The notes under the pieces were generated by a model that was not told the origin of the DNA, searched no databases, and was given only the letters and a program-made list of their open reading frames with translations. Positions 24,514 to 38,100 of a stretch of 64,000 bases of DNA are shown one piece after another. Position 1 is the first letter of the stretch; the number at the start of each line of letters is the position of its first letter. Both the position numbers and the translations under genes were made by a program. This stretch comes from Heterodera schachtii (lineage: Eukaryota > Nematoda > Chromadorea > Rhabditida > Heteroderidae): the NCBI GenBank assembly GCA_023374025.1, contig SIJG01000016.1, positions 887,844 to 951,843 of the forward strand. The letters run 5' to 3'.

Positions 24514-27500
24514 ATGCATTTTGTCAAAAGAACGCCATTCGCCAAAAAAAGTGAAGAGCAAAGAGAAGCAGAGGAAAAGAAACGCGCTGAAAAGCTGCAA
24601 CAATTTGTTGATTCAAGAAATTTGGTCTTTCAGAAGAGAAAATCCGGTAACCAAATATGCAAAAAAAAAAAAGTGAGAGGAATTAAATTTCAAGGTGAAT
24701 ACGACGACGAAATGTTGACGATTTGCGGAGAACTTCTGACGAATAACCCGGACATTTACACACTTTGGAATGTGCGACGGGAGGCCATTGAAAAGCGAGC
24801 GACGGTTTGTTGAAATGGGCAAAACTAACGGAAATGGTCGCAATTTGACCCATTCAATTAGCAATCTTAATTTGCATTTTTGTTATTTGTTTCAGAAATG
24901 TGAGGACGAAAGTGACGAGGAATTGGCCAAACGAATCTCCGAGCTGATCAATGGAGAATTGAAGTTGACGCAAAATTGCTTGTTGCGAAACCCAAAGTCA
25001 TATTCAACGGTCAGTGTATTTGTTAATTGTTACAATCCCATTTAATCGATGCATTTTCCTTTAGCATTTTAATGCCAAAAATTTCTCGTAAAAATTCCCA
25101 ATTTTGCAGTGGCACCACCGCTATTGGTCCTGTCTTCGCCACCCCACGCCACCGTTGCGACAAGAATTGGCACTTTGCGAAAAGGCGTTGGGCCAAGACT
25201 GTCGCAATTTTCACTGCTGGGACCACAGACGGTCCATTGCACGGACGGCCCAACTGAGTGCCGAGGAGGAACTCAGGTCATTTACAAAACGAACACCACC
25301 CGTTTACCGAAGGAAGCCATCAAAATAGCGATGAAAACCCGGACCAATTTATACGTTTTTTTTTTTTTAGCTTTTCGGACACTTTGGTGGGCCGTAACCC
25401 GAGCAATTACTCAGCTTGGCATTATCGGGGCACTTTGTTGCCACTGGTGAAGCCGAACACCGACCGGCCTGAGGCTGTGCTCAGCGACCAATGTTTGGTT
25501 GACGAAATGCAGGTCGACTAGTTGACAGTTTCGTCAAATATTGCCGTTTTATTGTTAGAAAATTTTGTCGGTTTGCGGAGTGAATTCCGAGGACCAAACG
25601 GGGTGGACGTATTGTCGCTGGTTGACGGATTTGGCTTCGGCCAAAAGTTTGGCCATTTTTTCTTTTAAATTAATTACTTTTCATAAAATTTCGTATTTTT
25701 TAGATTTTGATCACAACGGTGACAATCTGATTACCTTCACACATTTCGATGTGGACATGGCTTTGTTGGTGTTTTCGGAGGCTGTCGACACAACTTCGGT
25801 TATGTCCCTAATTGGAACAACGGCGCATTCGTTGCTTCCGGTAAACAAATATATTACTAATATACATTAAATCCTACGACTATTTATGACCTTTTCAATT
25901 TCAGATCTCTCCGTTTTCCATGGCTCCTCAGTCGTCCAAATGGTGCCGTGCCAAAGTTTGGCTTGCCTCTGGCGGCATTTCCTTTTCTCCGTCCGCCGGT
26001 GTTTTTCGTGCCGGCAGTCCTCGCTTTGTGAACACTGATTTTCTGACCAAGGTTAGCAGGACAATATCTGAATTGTGGCTTTTCCTTTGGGCTGTATTTT
26101 TGTGTTTTCGAGTGAATTGGGTAAAAACTCAAATGCTAATAAATTGTTATTAGAAAAAAATGAAATAAAATAAAAAATAGAGAAATAAAATTTGAAATAC
26201 TAGTAGAATTAGGAAATATATGAAAAAATGTTCTCTTTTTTCATCTCCTCTTTCATCATCATTTTCCAAATGCATTCCTTTTGTTAGTGCCATTATCTCG
26301 TTTATGCGTCTGCGCCCCGGAATCCCTTTTTTTCTAGGTCCGATACACACTCCACCCCTGGAAAAATTTTCATTTAATCATATTTCAGTACTTTTCGCCG
26401 TCTCCAAGCTGTACTCGGACATTGCCAAGAAAAGCGCTCACTTCGTTAGTGTCAATGTGCGAGGAATTAATTGCGGAGGAGAACAATCCGGTGCGATATC
26501 CTGGAATGAATATGAGATGGTCGTACTTTTAAAGTGTCCTTTAGTGGGAAGTGTCGGCGCTGACGAGTGCCCGTTTAGCACTTGACGGAATTACGCAGGA
26601 AACGTTCAAATTGACGGAACAAAATTGCGAGAAATTGAAGGCGATTTTTTGAACCCCTTTCAACCACCATTTAACAAATTTTGGATTTTTAGCAGTTCGA
26701 CCCGCAACGTTCGGCAATGTATGACGAAATGTATGACAAAGTCCGAATTATCCACGAACTGACCAAAAACACTTCCGACACACCCGAGCAAAGCCAATTG
26801 GATTTGCTTATGGAGGCGAAAAGCGATCGGCTTAATCTGAATGGAATTGGACTGATCAGGTGGAGAAATTTAGTAGTAGCGGAATTGGCAATTTGACTCC
26901 CGTAAAAAAAAAACAATTTAAAATATTGAAATTGAGCGTTGCATTTATTCACCTCCTTTTTATTTTCAAAAAAACCTAAATTTTATTTAAAAAGATTTAT
27001 GGACACAATCGTGAACAAATTTTGGCCTGAGAACCTTATATTGTTTGTTTGTTTACACCCCTTCCCCCTCGATGCGTACGATTTCAATTTTTATAAATAT
27101 TAATATGTTTTTAGATTTCCATCATTAAGTTTAGCATAGCTCTCTTTAGCCTGCTCCATCTTCGGCCTCTGTCCGGCTTGGTCCAAGAACTCAATCTGCA
27201 GAACAACCGGGTCACTTCTGATCAGATCACTCAACTCTGCTCATTTGCTGCGCTCACTTCCCTCACTTTGGATGGCAATCCCATCGACAGGTGTTTTTTG
27301 CCGTTTTACTTTTTTAAACTGATCAATGCTTTCCCTTTTAGACTCCCTCTGATCAATCCCCGTTGGTTCCCTCGCTTGGAATTCCTTTCTTTGGCTCGGA
27401 CCAAAATTGGACAAGCATCGGCCTTTTGTCCTTCATTGCCCTCGGGCGCTTTCCCCGCGCTGAAGCGATTGGTCCTTTGCGAGACACCGTTGGCGGAGAG

Positions 27501-27594
27501 TGAAAAAGAACGGAGGGAAATGTACGCGTTAATTGAGCAGAGAGTGAAAGGAACGGAGGACAAAATCAGACTGATAATGGACTGGACACGCTGA
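24514..27594 (+). CDS. RABGGTA: Rab geranylgeranyltransferase alpha subunit
   Basis: The alpha subunit pairs with a beta subunit and Rab escort protein to attach geranylgeranyl groups to C-terminal cysteines of Rab GTPases in the cytosol. Exons that I can join in frame include 24514-24646, 24695-24804, 24896-25009, 25110-25276, 25371-25512, 25559-25646 and one from 25704, followed by less certain ones to the stop at 27594. The start MHFVKRTPFAKKSEEQREAE matches the family N-terminus. Prenyltransferase-alpha repeats are clear: NPDIYTLWNVRR, NPKSYSTWHHRYW, DCRNFHCWDHRR, NPSNYSAWHYRG and EDQTGWTYCRWL. A middle part (ALLVFSEAVD; KWCRAKVWLASGG) corresponds to the Ig-like domain of the vertebrate protein. 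The C-terminus has leucine-rich repeats (LVQELNLQNNRVTSDQITQL and LTSLTLDGNPID). An ATG nine bases upstream is also in frame; I prefer 24514 by family match. Confidence 0.9.
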
Positions 27595-28124
27595 GAAAAT
27601 ACTCAATCATTTGCACACTTTATTATCCAATAATTATGTCACTTACAAAGCATACGAAATTAAATATCTGAATTAATCTCCAATGATACCAAAAATACTG
27701 GTCTAATTCTGAGATTTAATACACCCATAGGTCGGGTTTTTCTTATAAAGTGATTTTTTAGGATTACTGAATTTTAAAGACAAAAATCGGTGTATCATAA
27801 AAAAGTACAAAATCCACTTAAATTGATGGAAAATAATTATTTGGTGGTAATATTTTATTTTAATTGAGGCCGCAAATGTTCGAGGCGCAAAAGTTTCCAA
27901 ATTTTTATTCAAAAACAGAAATGTCGTAAAATTGAAAGTGATATGTAAATAATGTTTAACAGAAAACATACAAAAATAAATGGGTTACTGTATTAGCAAA
28001 TCCTCATCAGTCAATAATTCCCTCTGTTTTTGCTCATTGTTTAGCCATCATTGACCTTTTTATGTGTAAAATTAAACAATAATCCCAAGAAAATAAATTA
28101 AAAAATTATTATAACTGAACTTAC
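27595..28124. other. Convergent intergenic gap between RABGGTA and PDCD6
   Basis: A+T-rich, no exon. It must contain the 3' UTRs of two convergent genes. Confidence 0.5.
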
Positions 28125-29789
<1,665 letters not shown>

Positions 29790-30785
29790 AATTCATTTAC
29801 CTAACTAATTTTATTATTTTATTCTAGCAAATTTAAATAGAAAGTTAAAAAATATTTTTAAGCAATTTTAAAATTTTCGGGCAAAAAATTCAATGAATAT
29901 TCTCATTTTTTGGTTTGCCGATGCAATCTGCATTTAGGACGGCAATTTTAGTAGAAATCAAATTCCATTTTAACCGGGCCATTTCAGTTCATTTAACATA
30001 AATCAAAAAATTTTTCAATAATAGTTGTCCTTCCGGTACTTTTCGCTTTTGGGGCCTAGATATGATTTTTTTTTAAAACAACAAAGGACGCGCTGAATTT
30101 TGTGCGGGTTCCTCTGGCGCTAATTGTAAGATGCCAAAAAAGATGGCGCATATTCACTTGAAGAAATCTTGCTCAAATTATGGCATTTATGCCCCCAATA
30201 TATTTTGGCCCGTAATTTTTACAATTCTGCGCGTCCTTTGGTGTTTTTTTAAATTCAAATCTAGGCCCCAAAACCGAAAAGTACCGTCCTTCGAATGGGG
30301 TGTCTATGGCGCACAATGCAAGGCGTTGACTATACGATAATTTTCTTGAGCCTTTTCACCGACGTCTGCAACGGGCATTAATATGCTACACCCCATATTG
30401 TGGAGGTTTGTGGACAAACTCTGATGGGTCCACTGATTAGAAATCCACCGATGCTGACATGGCACAGTGTGTTGCTGGCGATTAATCTCCTAAAAAAGCC
30501 CGTCAAAATCGCAACGCTTATGCCATAATTCTCCATCTTCTAAATAGTTAGAAAGCCCTCAACAACAGTAACATTATAATCCAAAACGATCACAATTATA
30601 TGCTTTTTAACTTTTCTGTACTTTCAATTGTATTTCACAAATTGAAATTTATTTAAGGCTCCGAATAAAAGGAAAAACACTTTTCATAAATATGGGATAC
30701 AAGCAGCAGTAGAACGGACATAGGGTTATGAAGATTTGCCTGAGGCGTCAGTAACCCCTAATATTATTTTTAAATTGTCTCTGCG
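29790..30785 (-). repeat. Dispersed repeat, copy 2, interrupted by a MITE
   Basis: Inverse counterpart of 23275-23850: TTTTAACCGGGCCATTT near 29970, ATGCTGACATGGCACAGTGT near 30450, CTTATGCCATAATTCTCCAT near 30517 and GCCTGAGGCGTCAGTAACCC near 30740. It has about 400 bp of extra sequence between the two matching parts, including the 251-bp MITE at 30035-30285. Confidence 0.8.
30035..30285. mobile_element. 251-bp MITE, family GGTACTTTTCGG, 8-bp TSD
   Basis: Starts GGTACTTTTCGCTTTTGGGG and ends with the inverse CCCCAAAACCGAAAAGTACC; the inverted repeats extend about 70 bp (including ACAAAGGACGCGC). Flanks are GTCCTTCC (30027-30034) and GTCCTTCG (30286-30293), an 8-bp duplication with one mismatch. 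Same terminal repeat and similar internal motif as the outer element at 51376-52002. Confidence 0.85.
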
Positions 30786-30889
30786 ACTTCTTCCCATGGA
30801 GAAACGAAAGGAAAAATACAGTATCCAATCGAAAATTGGGTACTACCGGAGTTTGGGTCCCCCTTTTTGGATCGTTTTTTTTGGTTTAA

Positions 30890-31560
30890 AAAGTCCTGAA
30901 AACAAGTATCCGGGGGTTTTCGAGGTCTGATCACGAATATGATAATTATTTTGGCCTATTCCGAACCCCGAACCCAAATTCGAACAAAAAGTTGAAAATT
31001 CGAATTTTTTAAAAATTTACCTTTATTTTGGAATCTGAACAAAATTATTTTTTTGTTTGGTCTTTCAATGGTTTGTGACTACTTTTAGTTTGTTTTAATC
31101 AATTTTAGAGCAAAACTGAGACTTTTTGTTCGAATTCGGTTCCGGGATCCCGAATTGGTCGAAATGGGTGCCATATTCGTAATCAGCGACCTCGAAAACC
31201 CAAGGATACTTGTTTCGTCCACTCTATTTATCTTGAGCAAAAAAAAAAGTTCAATCCCTTATGGTTTTTTTGGACGCCTACGGCATTTTTGGAGGTCAAT
31301 TTTTGAAATAAAATTTGTTTCCAAAAGTCATGAAAACATATTTCCAAGGGGTTTCGGAGTCGCTGATCATGAATCCGCATCCATTTTGCTTAATTTCCAA
31401 GCTCGGACCCGAATTCGAACAAAAACCGAAATTTTTGATTTTCCACTAAAATGGTTTAAATAATCTTTTAATTGAAGTATAATGACTTTTATTTTGTTTC
31501 CGTGTATTTAAGAGTTTGAACCAAAATTCAGAAATTTCAAAAATGGGGAGGACAAATTCT
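30890..31560 (+). repeat. Dispersed repeat block (GAAAACA..GGGTTTTCG..CGCTGATCACGAAT)
   Basis: Two diverged copies of a roughly 150-bp unit, near 30890-31010 and 31320-31450. Each has GTCATGAAAACATATTTCC-like, GGGTTTTCGAGGTC-like, TGATCACGAAT and CGAATTCGAACAAAAA segments. A further copy sits in an intron at 33340-33590. No coding signal. Confidence 0.7.
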
Positions 31561-31715
31561 ACTATTACGACCCGCCTCTTCCGAGCATCACGCATCCATA
31601 CTTTTTTCGCTTCGACTCATCACTTCAACAAACAAATTATTTAATTTTTTTATCTCAATCAAGCAGAATTATTCCACCTTTCTAAATCTGCTTTTTTCGC
31701 TCATTCATTAGCTAA

Positions 31716-34401
31716 ATGGCTGATAAGATGAAATTGGGCATCTGCATAAGCTGGGGACGAACTGGCGGGCGATTGATGGTGCCTCCGAGCAATGAGCCAA
31801 TCCGACCATTCACTCTGATTTGGAATAAGACGGATGGTTTGGTTGCACTTCTTGGGCAAAAGGTGCTTTTATAAGGAATCTCATTAAACGATTTGTTTCT
31901 TAATTAACTTCGCACTAATTTCGGGAGTAACAGTTTAAAAAAAGATAATTAGCAAAATGTGTTTATAAATTTGTTTGTTTTTTAGTTGGAAAAGGGAACT
32001 TGGGTTCTCTTCACACTGTCCACTCGGACGGCCTTTTTGCATTCTGTCGACCGAAAATTGGTTGACCGCGTTTCCATCACGGACCAACGTCGTGAGACAG
32101 CAGTTGACAGTATGAACATTCAGGTTTAGTTTGGGGGAAGCAAATGGACTTTAGCAATTTTATCGAATTTGGGAGGGGCAACAATTCAATAATCGAAAAT
32201 TTTTTTTTTTTTTTTTACACAAACAGTCCTTTTTCCCTTCTCATCCGTCCGATGGTCTCTCCCTTTTCATGTGATGGCATTCGTTCGTTCCTTCCGACGG
32301 TACAACGATTATTATCGCATTGGCATGGACCAACTGATCGGATGGGTTTTGGTGTCGGAGGATTCGTTTGTCCGGAGGGTCGTCCTCCAAGAAAACCTCG
32401 CCGCACAAGTAATTCCCTAATAGTTTATTAATTTTCCTATTACCTCCTGCTTCAGATGTCCATCATCTTCAAACATGACTGTGTGCGTGGCTTCAATTGG
32501 GTGGCCGTCTCGGTGAACGAACGTCGTCAGGAAGGGACGGAATGTTACAGAAAGGCGTGATTTTTCATTGATTTTTCACAGAATTTCAAACTCGTCCAAT
32601 GTTGTAACAATTTTATTTGTTAGCACAGATCGATTTCGACAATTCTTAATTACAACAATTTATCTTTTCGACAATTTTATTTGTTTCAGCTTGAGCTTTT
32701 GCCCCGTTTTATGGACGACAATGCCTCTATGCATTACAACTCCCGCGAAAAGCAATTCGCCACGCGTTACCAATTGCAAAATCCGCTGCCTTCAATATTT
32801 GTCGCGGAATACGGAGATTGTCCGACAATGAAAAAAGTAGCAAAATGGGGGAAATGTGCACTAAAAAGGGAAGGGGTGGTAAAAACTGAATTTATTGTAC
32901 AAAAATTTAAAAGATGCTGGCCGACGAATACGCCTTGGGATTGCTCTTTGGATTTGAGAAAGACTACGAGAGGGACATCAACGGAGCAGATATGGTGATG
33001 AACGGAGGGAGGGGGGAGGGGGCGAAATCTCCACTGATTTTTATTTTTAAACACTTCGCATTTATTTCTAAAATCCCGTTTTAGCTGTTGAAATGTTTGG
33101 TCGTTTTCAAATGTGCCAAGGCTGCATTGGTGTACAACAAACAGCATCACATTGGAGTGGTCAGAAGCTGTGATTTTGGCAGGTGGGCATTGGGTAACAC
33201 TGCAGAATTGCGTTCCAATCAGAAAATTTAGTATAAAAAATGAGATTAATCACGGATATGAGCTCGGATTTTTTAAAACCTTAGATTTTTGTTAATACTT
33301 TGGTTTGCCCCCCCCCCCTTTTCGAAAATTTTTTTTTTTCGTTTTCATAAGTCATGAAAACATGTCTCCATGGGTTTTCGGGGTCGCTGAACACGAATCC
33401 TGCATCCATTTCGACCAATTCCGAATCCCGGAAATAGTTCGAACAAAAAATCGAAAATTCAAAATTTTACGATTTTCAATTTTTTGTATTTGATGAAAAT
33501 AAGATGACAACATATGTCCGGGCTTTTCGGGGCCACTGATTTTGACTATTTTGAATCCGAATTCAAGCAAAAAGTTAAATTACAATTAAACAGGTTTACA
33601 TTTTTGAACTTTAAACTTGTTTTTCGGCTGGACCGTAATTCTGTAATATTACCGGCATTTGTCCATTTCTATTTTCCAATCTTTTTATAGCCAATTTGAA
33701 TTCGATTCCATTTGCCAATTGGGCAAATGGGTGTCCGGCAAATTCACGAGGCCGTATCTGATGCGACAATTTGAGCTTGAATACAAGTGGGGATTTGCAA
33801 TTTGAAAACAAATTACCCTCATATAGAACCATTCTCTCTCCTTTCTCCAGTTTAATGCTGTGCGATCACCATCAGTTGCATCAGATTCAGCTCCCATTTG
33901 GCCCCTTAACTCGAATTCGCCATTTTCGAGATCGGATTAGTAAAAGGCCCATTCGTGGCCATGTTCAATACGAAGAAACGGAAACATACGAAACTGTTAT
34001 GGTAATTGAACAATCGTGAGGTTTTGTTCGGCGAATACGCCTCCCCCCCCCCTTCAACAGGTAAAAGTGCCCGTCCATTTTTCGCCAAGAAAGCTCAAAA
34101 AAGTGAAACGGCGAATGCTCAAAGGCAGAAGCGGAATGGTGGTGAACACCGTGTGGGGCAATATTTTTGTTGACAACGATGCCTATTCCCAATGTGATTT
34201 GTCTGCTAATTGGCTTTTGCCAAATTGTCATTTCCTTCAATTTCAGACAATTTCCAAGACAGGCATCTCGCCTTGTGGGTGTCATGTGTGCCGCAACGAA
34301 TCACAACACTGTCCCATGAAAATTGCTTTTGGTACTTCGTGGGCGCATTGGAAGACGACCCTTTCAAGCCGGACAATGTACATAATACAGTCAGCAGATG
34401 A
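31716..34401 (+). CDS. Uncharacterised multi-exon protein, possibly nematode-specific
   Basis: Ten exons join in frame from ATG at 31716 to TGA at 34399-34401. Recognisable pieces: MADKMKLGICISWGRTGGRL, LEKGTWVLFTLSTRTAF, YYRIGMDQLIGWVLVSEDSF, MSIIFKHDCVRGFNWVAVSV, LADEYALGLLFGFEKDYERD, LVYNNKQHHIGVVRSCDFG and QDRHLALWVSCVPQRITTL. No signal peptide, membrane segment or domain that I know. Composition and matching phases across nine introns make it a real gene. One intron (32555-32689) begins GC: the frame only joins if AAG is followed by a GCGTGA donor. One acceptor is preceded by a run of ten C (34043-34052). A large intron (about 33182-33692) contains a repeat copy. Same strand as the TRPV gene, 748 bp upstream of it. 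Confidence 0.65.
33300..33590 (+). repeat. Intronic copy of the 30890-31560 repeat
   Basis: GTCATGAAAACATGTCTCC, GGGTTTTCGGGGTCGCTGA and CACGAATCCTGCATCCATTT match the units at 30890 and 31320. Preceded by a C run at 33308-33317. Confidence 0.7.
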
Positions 34402-35148
34402 AGAGAGCGTACTCGCCTTATTTTTTGTGGATTTTTTACTTTATTTCCTTGTGCCTGTCATCATTCCTTTTTTTTTACAATGTCATGCAGAAAAGAAAAT
34501 GTGTTCAAATAAAATTAATCGCTAAAAAGAATGTCATACGAAATTTAAATGCATTTTTCTTTTTCTTTCTTTGTCGATGTTTTGAACTGATCCCCCTTCG
34601 TTATTGGCATCCTAATTAAAAGTTTAATTTAAACGGCTGTTTTGATGTGATTGCTTTTATGGTGTTTTAAAATGATCAAAAATTGCTGTGATTGTCATTT
34701 TATTAGCATTGGCCGTTGGTCCAACTAATTTTTTCTCTTCATTTTGCCAGGTGCTTTTCTTTTTTGTTCCAATTGCGCTTTCTCTTTTCTCAATTGCTTA
34801 GGCTTTATTCGATTTTATTCATTGACTTGGCAGAAATGTGCTGCCAATGAAACCGACGGTTGTCCTATGAACCATTCCCATTTATCCATCGCGTGTCCGT
34901 GGGAATGCCAACAATCAAATTGAATTTGTGTGTGATATTGAATATTATTCTTTTTATATGGCCAACAAAATCCCCCATAAAATATTTTGCTGACAATGAG
35001 TCGAGAATGAAAATGATGTCGAGAATGGATTGTATTTGTTGATTTTTCCTCCATTCATTCCAACCAATGCCTTGAATTTCGAATCGGCCTTCGAAGCATA
35101 AACAGTTTGACTAGGATATAATAAAGCTGAATAGTGTAAATACACGAA
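34402..35148. other. Intergenic between the unknown gene and TRPV
   Basis: A+T-rich, no exon recognised. It would contain the 3' UTR of the upstream gene and the TRPV promoter. Confidence 0.5.
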
Positions 35149-38100
35149 ATGGCAACGAGTGGAATTGGACACCCACAAATGGGCACCGACAAACACCAAA
35201 AGTTGTACCAAGTGAGCGGACAAAACGGCGACAGACAAAGCAAATGAAAAGGGGCAAATTGGAGGACGGAAAGTGTAAGCAATGCTAACTTAAAAATATT
35301 AAAAGCTTGTGGACATGCACGGGGGCGGAGAGCTGATCAAATGGATGCGATATGCTCGGAAAGGCGGCGACTATTCCATCGTGGATGGATACTTCGAGGT
35401 GGGACTTGGACAATCGACCCATTGATTGGGCCGATCGATGGTTTTGACTGATCGGATTGATCCCTTTTCACGCATTTGTCAGACAACGATCAAACAGGCG
35501 ATGTACAATTCGGGGAAGGGCAAATTGGAATCGGTGGCAGAGCTGGTCAAAATGCGCAACAAAGAACGGAATGAACGGCTTGGCGCTTTTTCCCGCAAAA
35601 AAGGAAAGGGAAAAAGCGGACCGAACATTTTGGACGACTTCAATCAGAACGCCAACCAAAACCAGGGGGATTTGAAGAAAGGCAACGAAATGCCAGGGGC
35701 AATTCGGGGATGGAACAATTATTGGCATTTTGATTAAGCATTGAAACTGCTTGACGGGGGAAGGGGCGGGAAAGGTGAGAAAAGAAAAAGGAGGACAATC
35801 ATTTGGCAAAATGTGCAAATTTGAAAGGGGACGCGAAATACCGAGAGATTGTGTGGAAAATTGAGGAGAGAGGTGGGGAGGAAAAGCAGAAAGCAAAGGA
35901 AAAGCCGACCAATTAGGGCAAATGGGCGAGAATTTGGTGGGCTGTTGTCTGATGCAGGGCGGTCCAATCCACACGGAGTTGGCCATTCGACTGCTGAACG
36001 AGTTCCCCAAGTTGGTGAACGACGTGATGCTTTCCGAGGATTATTACGGTACACACCAAAACATATTGGTTACTGTATATACGAAAAATGGGCAAAAATA
36101 AAGCAACAAAACAATCAAAAATCGAAGAATAAATAATGGATCTGATTAACTGACAGTGAGTGTTAGCCATTATTACAGTCCATCAAAAACCCTGTACATT
36201 AATCACCGTAATTAGTAATGACCTTTTGCAAAGGTCTCTCGCCTCTGCACCAAGCAATTGTCAACGAGGACCCTTCTTTGTGTAACTATTTGTTGCAGCA
36301 TGGGGCGGATGTGAACCAACGGTAAGCGATGGAATAACACTTTCGGCACCAAATGCTATGGTCACTGATTTGTTAGGACAATTATTCTTTTAATTGCCTT
36401 TGCTCAGATGCTTCGGTGCCTTTTTCTGCCCCGACGACCAAAAAGTTGGCAATTTATTCCATTTTCAATGGCCCAAACTTTACAATTTGTTAAGGGCAGT
36501 CGGACGGATTCCTTGGAACACGAATACGTCGAACTGAGTCTGAAGACGGAATACGCGGGGTAAAACCAATGGGCCTGGGGGGAGGGGCGGGGAAGTCGAA
36601 AAAAACGGACACCGCCCAATCAGACGGATGTATTTCGGCGAGTATCCGCTGGCGTTTGCCGCGTGCACAAATCAATTCGACTGTTATCGCCTCCTCCGCG
36701 CCAAAAGGGCGGACCCAAACGCACAGGACACGAACGGAAACGGTCACAGAACGAAAAGCGGACAATGAATAGGGAAATGGATTAGGCATTCAATCCATTG
36801 ATAACAAATAGCTTTTGAACGAGGGAATTGGTAAAAAAAAAACGATTGATCGGAAAGTAAAGCCAACGAATGAATGAATGAACGGATTAATGAATTAATC
36901 CAATGAATGGCCATTCGTTTGCCCTTTTAGCTTGTCTTCATATGACTGTCATTCATGAAAACATGGTGAGAGCACAATGTGAAACAATGAAATGAACAGA
37001 AAAATCTCTTAGGAAATGCTCAAATTGGTGTACGACAGCGGCGGAAAATTGCAATTGGTGGACATTTGGAGGAGAGAAGTGAAAATGAAAAGCATTTTCA
37101 TTCCCACAATTAGCTAAACAAACAAAATCTGACTCCGCTTACTTTGGCTGCAAAATTGGCCAAGAAAAAGGTCAGCGAACGATTCGCTTTTTTGTTGGCA
37201 TTCTGTCGGCAACCCTTTTAAGATGTTCGAGCAGATTCTGCAGTTGGAGAGTGAATATGTGTGGGACTACGGCCAGGCGTCCTCCGTGGCCTATCCGTTG
37301 GCCAAAATCGACACGATCAATCAGGAAACGGGCGATCTGAACGAAGACTCGGCACTGTCACTGGTCGTTTACGGGGTACGTAACACAACATGCAAAATGG
37401 TGATGGCCTGACAATGCGCAATTTACAGGAGAGCACGAAACACTTGGAACTGTTGGACGGACTGTTGGAGGATTTGCTTGAGGCAAAATGGGAAGGTCAC
37501 AAATCATTTGTCCATTAATTACTCACTCACTGCTAGGGATGTGCGAGAAAAGGGTTTTACAGAGACCCGAAAAACAGAGAAATGTCGAAAGTCGAGTCGA
37601 GATTCTCGCACATCGCTATTCACTGCCCATCGATCAGTCCTTCTGATCGGAAATGTATAAATAATTCTCACTTCACTTCTTTCAGCTTTCGCTAAAAAAC
37701 GGTGCGCCAATATTACCGTACTCTTCCTCTGTTGGTCCATTACCGTACCTTTCCCCTCTCCCTTTGTCTCTGATCAGTTGGTTCATTTCTCTGTTCGGCT
37801 TTTGCATTTTCTACGTCGTCTCTTTCGTCGCTTTTATGAGTCGTCCCTTTTCCGCCACCACTTGGGTAATCACTGAAGGAAATGTTTCATGGACGGGCCA
37901 AGTGAGTAATGAGCACCCAATTAACAACAATTAGCATTCGATAATCACAAGGCGGTTGATGCCAACACAAATGCGTTGACTCTGATCAGCGACAGAATGA
38001 CCACTCAAAACGATGGATCATTCGGAATTTTCAGTGGGTTTTGTTAAATTTAAGGTTTGCTAGTGGCTTCATCCTTTCTTGAATTAAAAAACATACCGGT

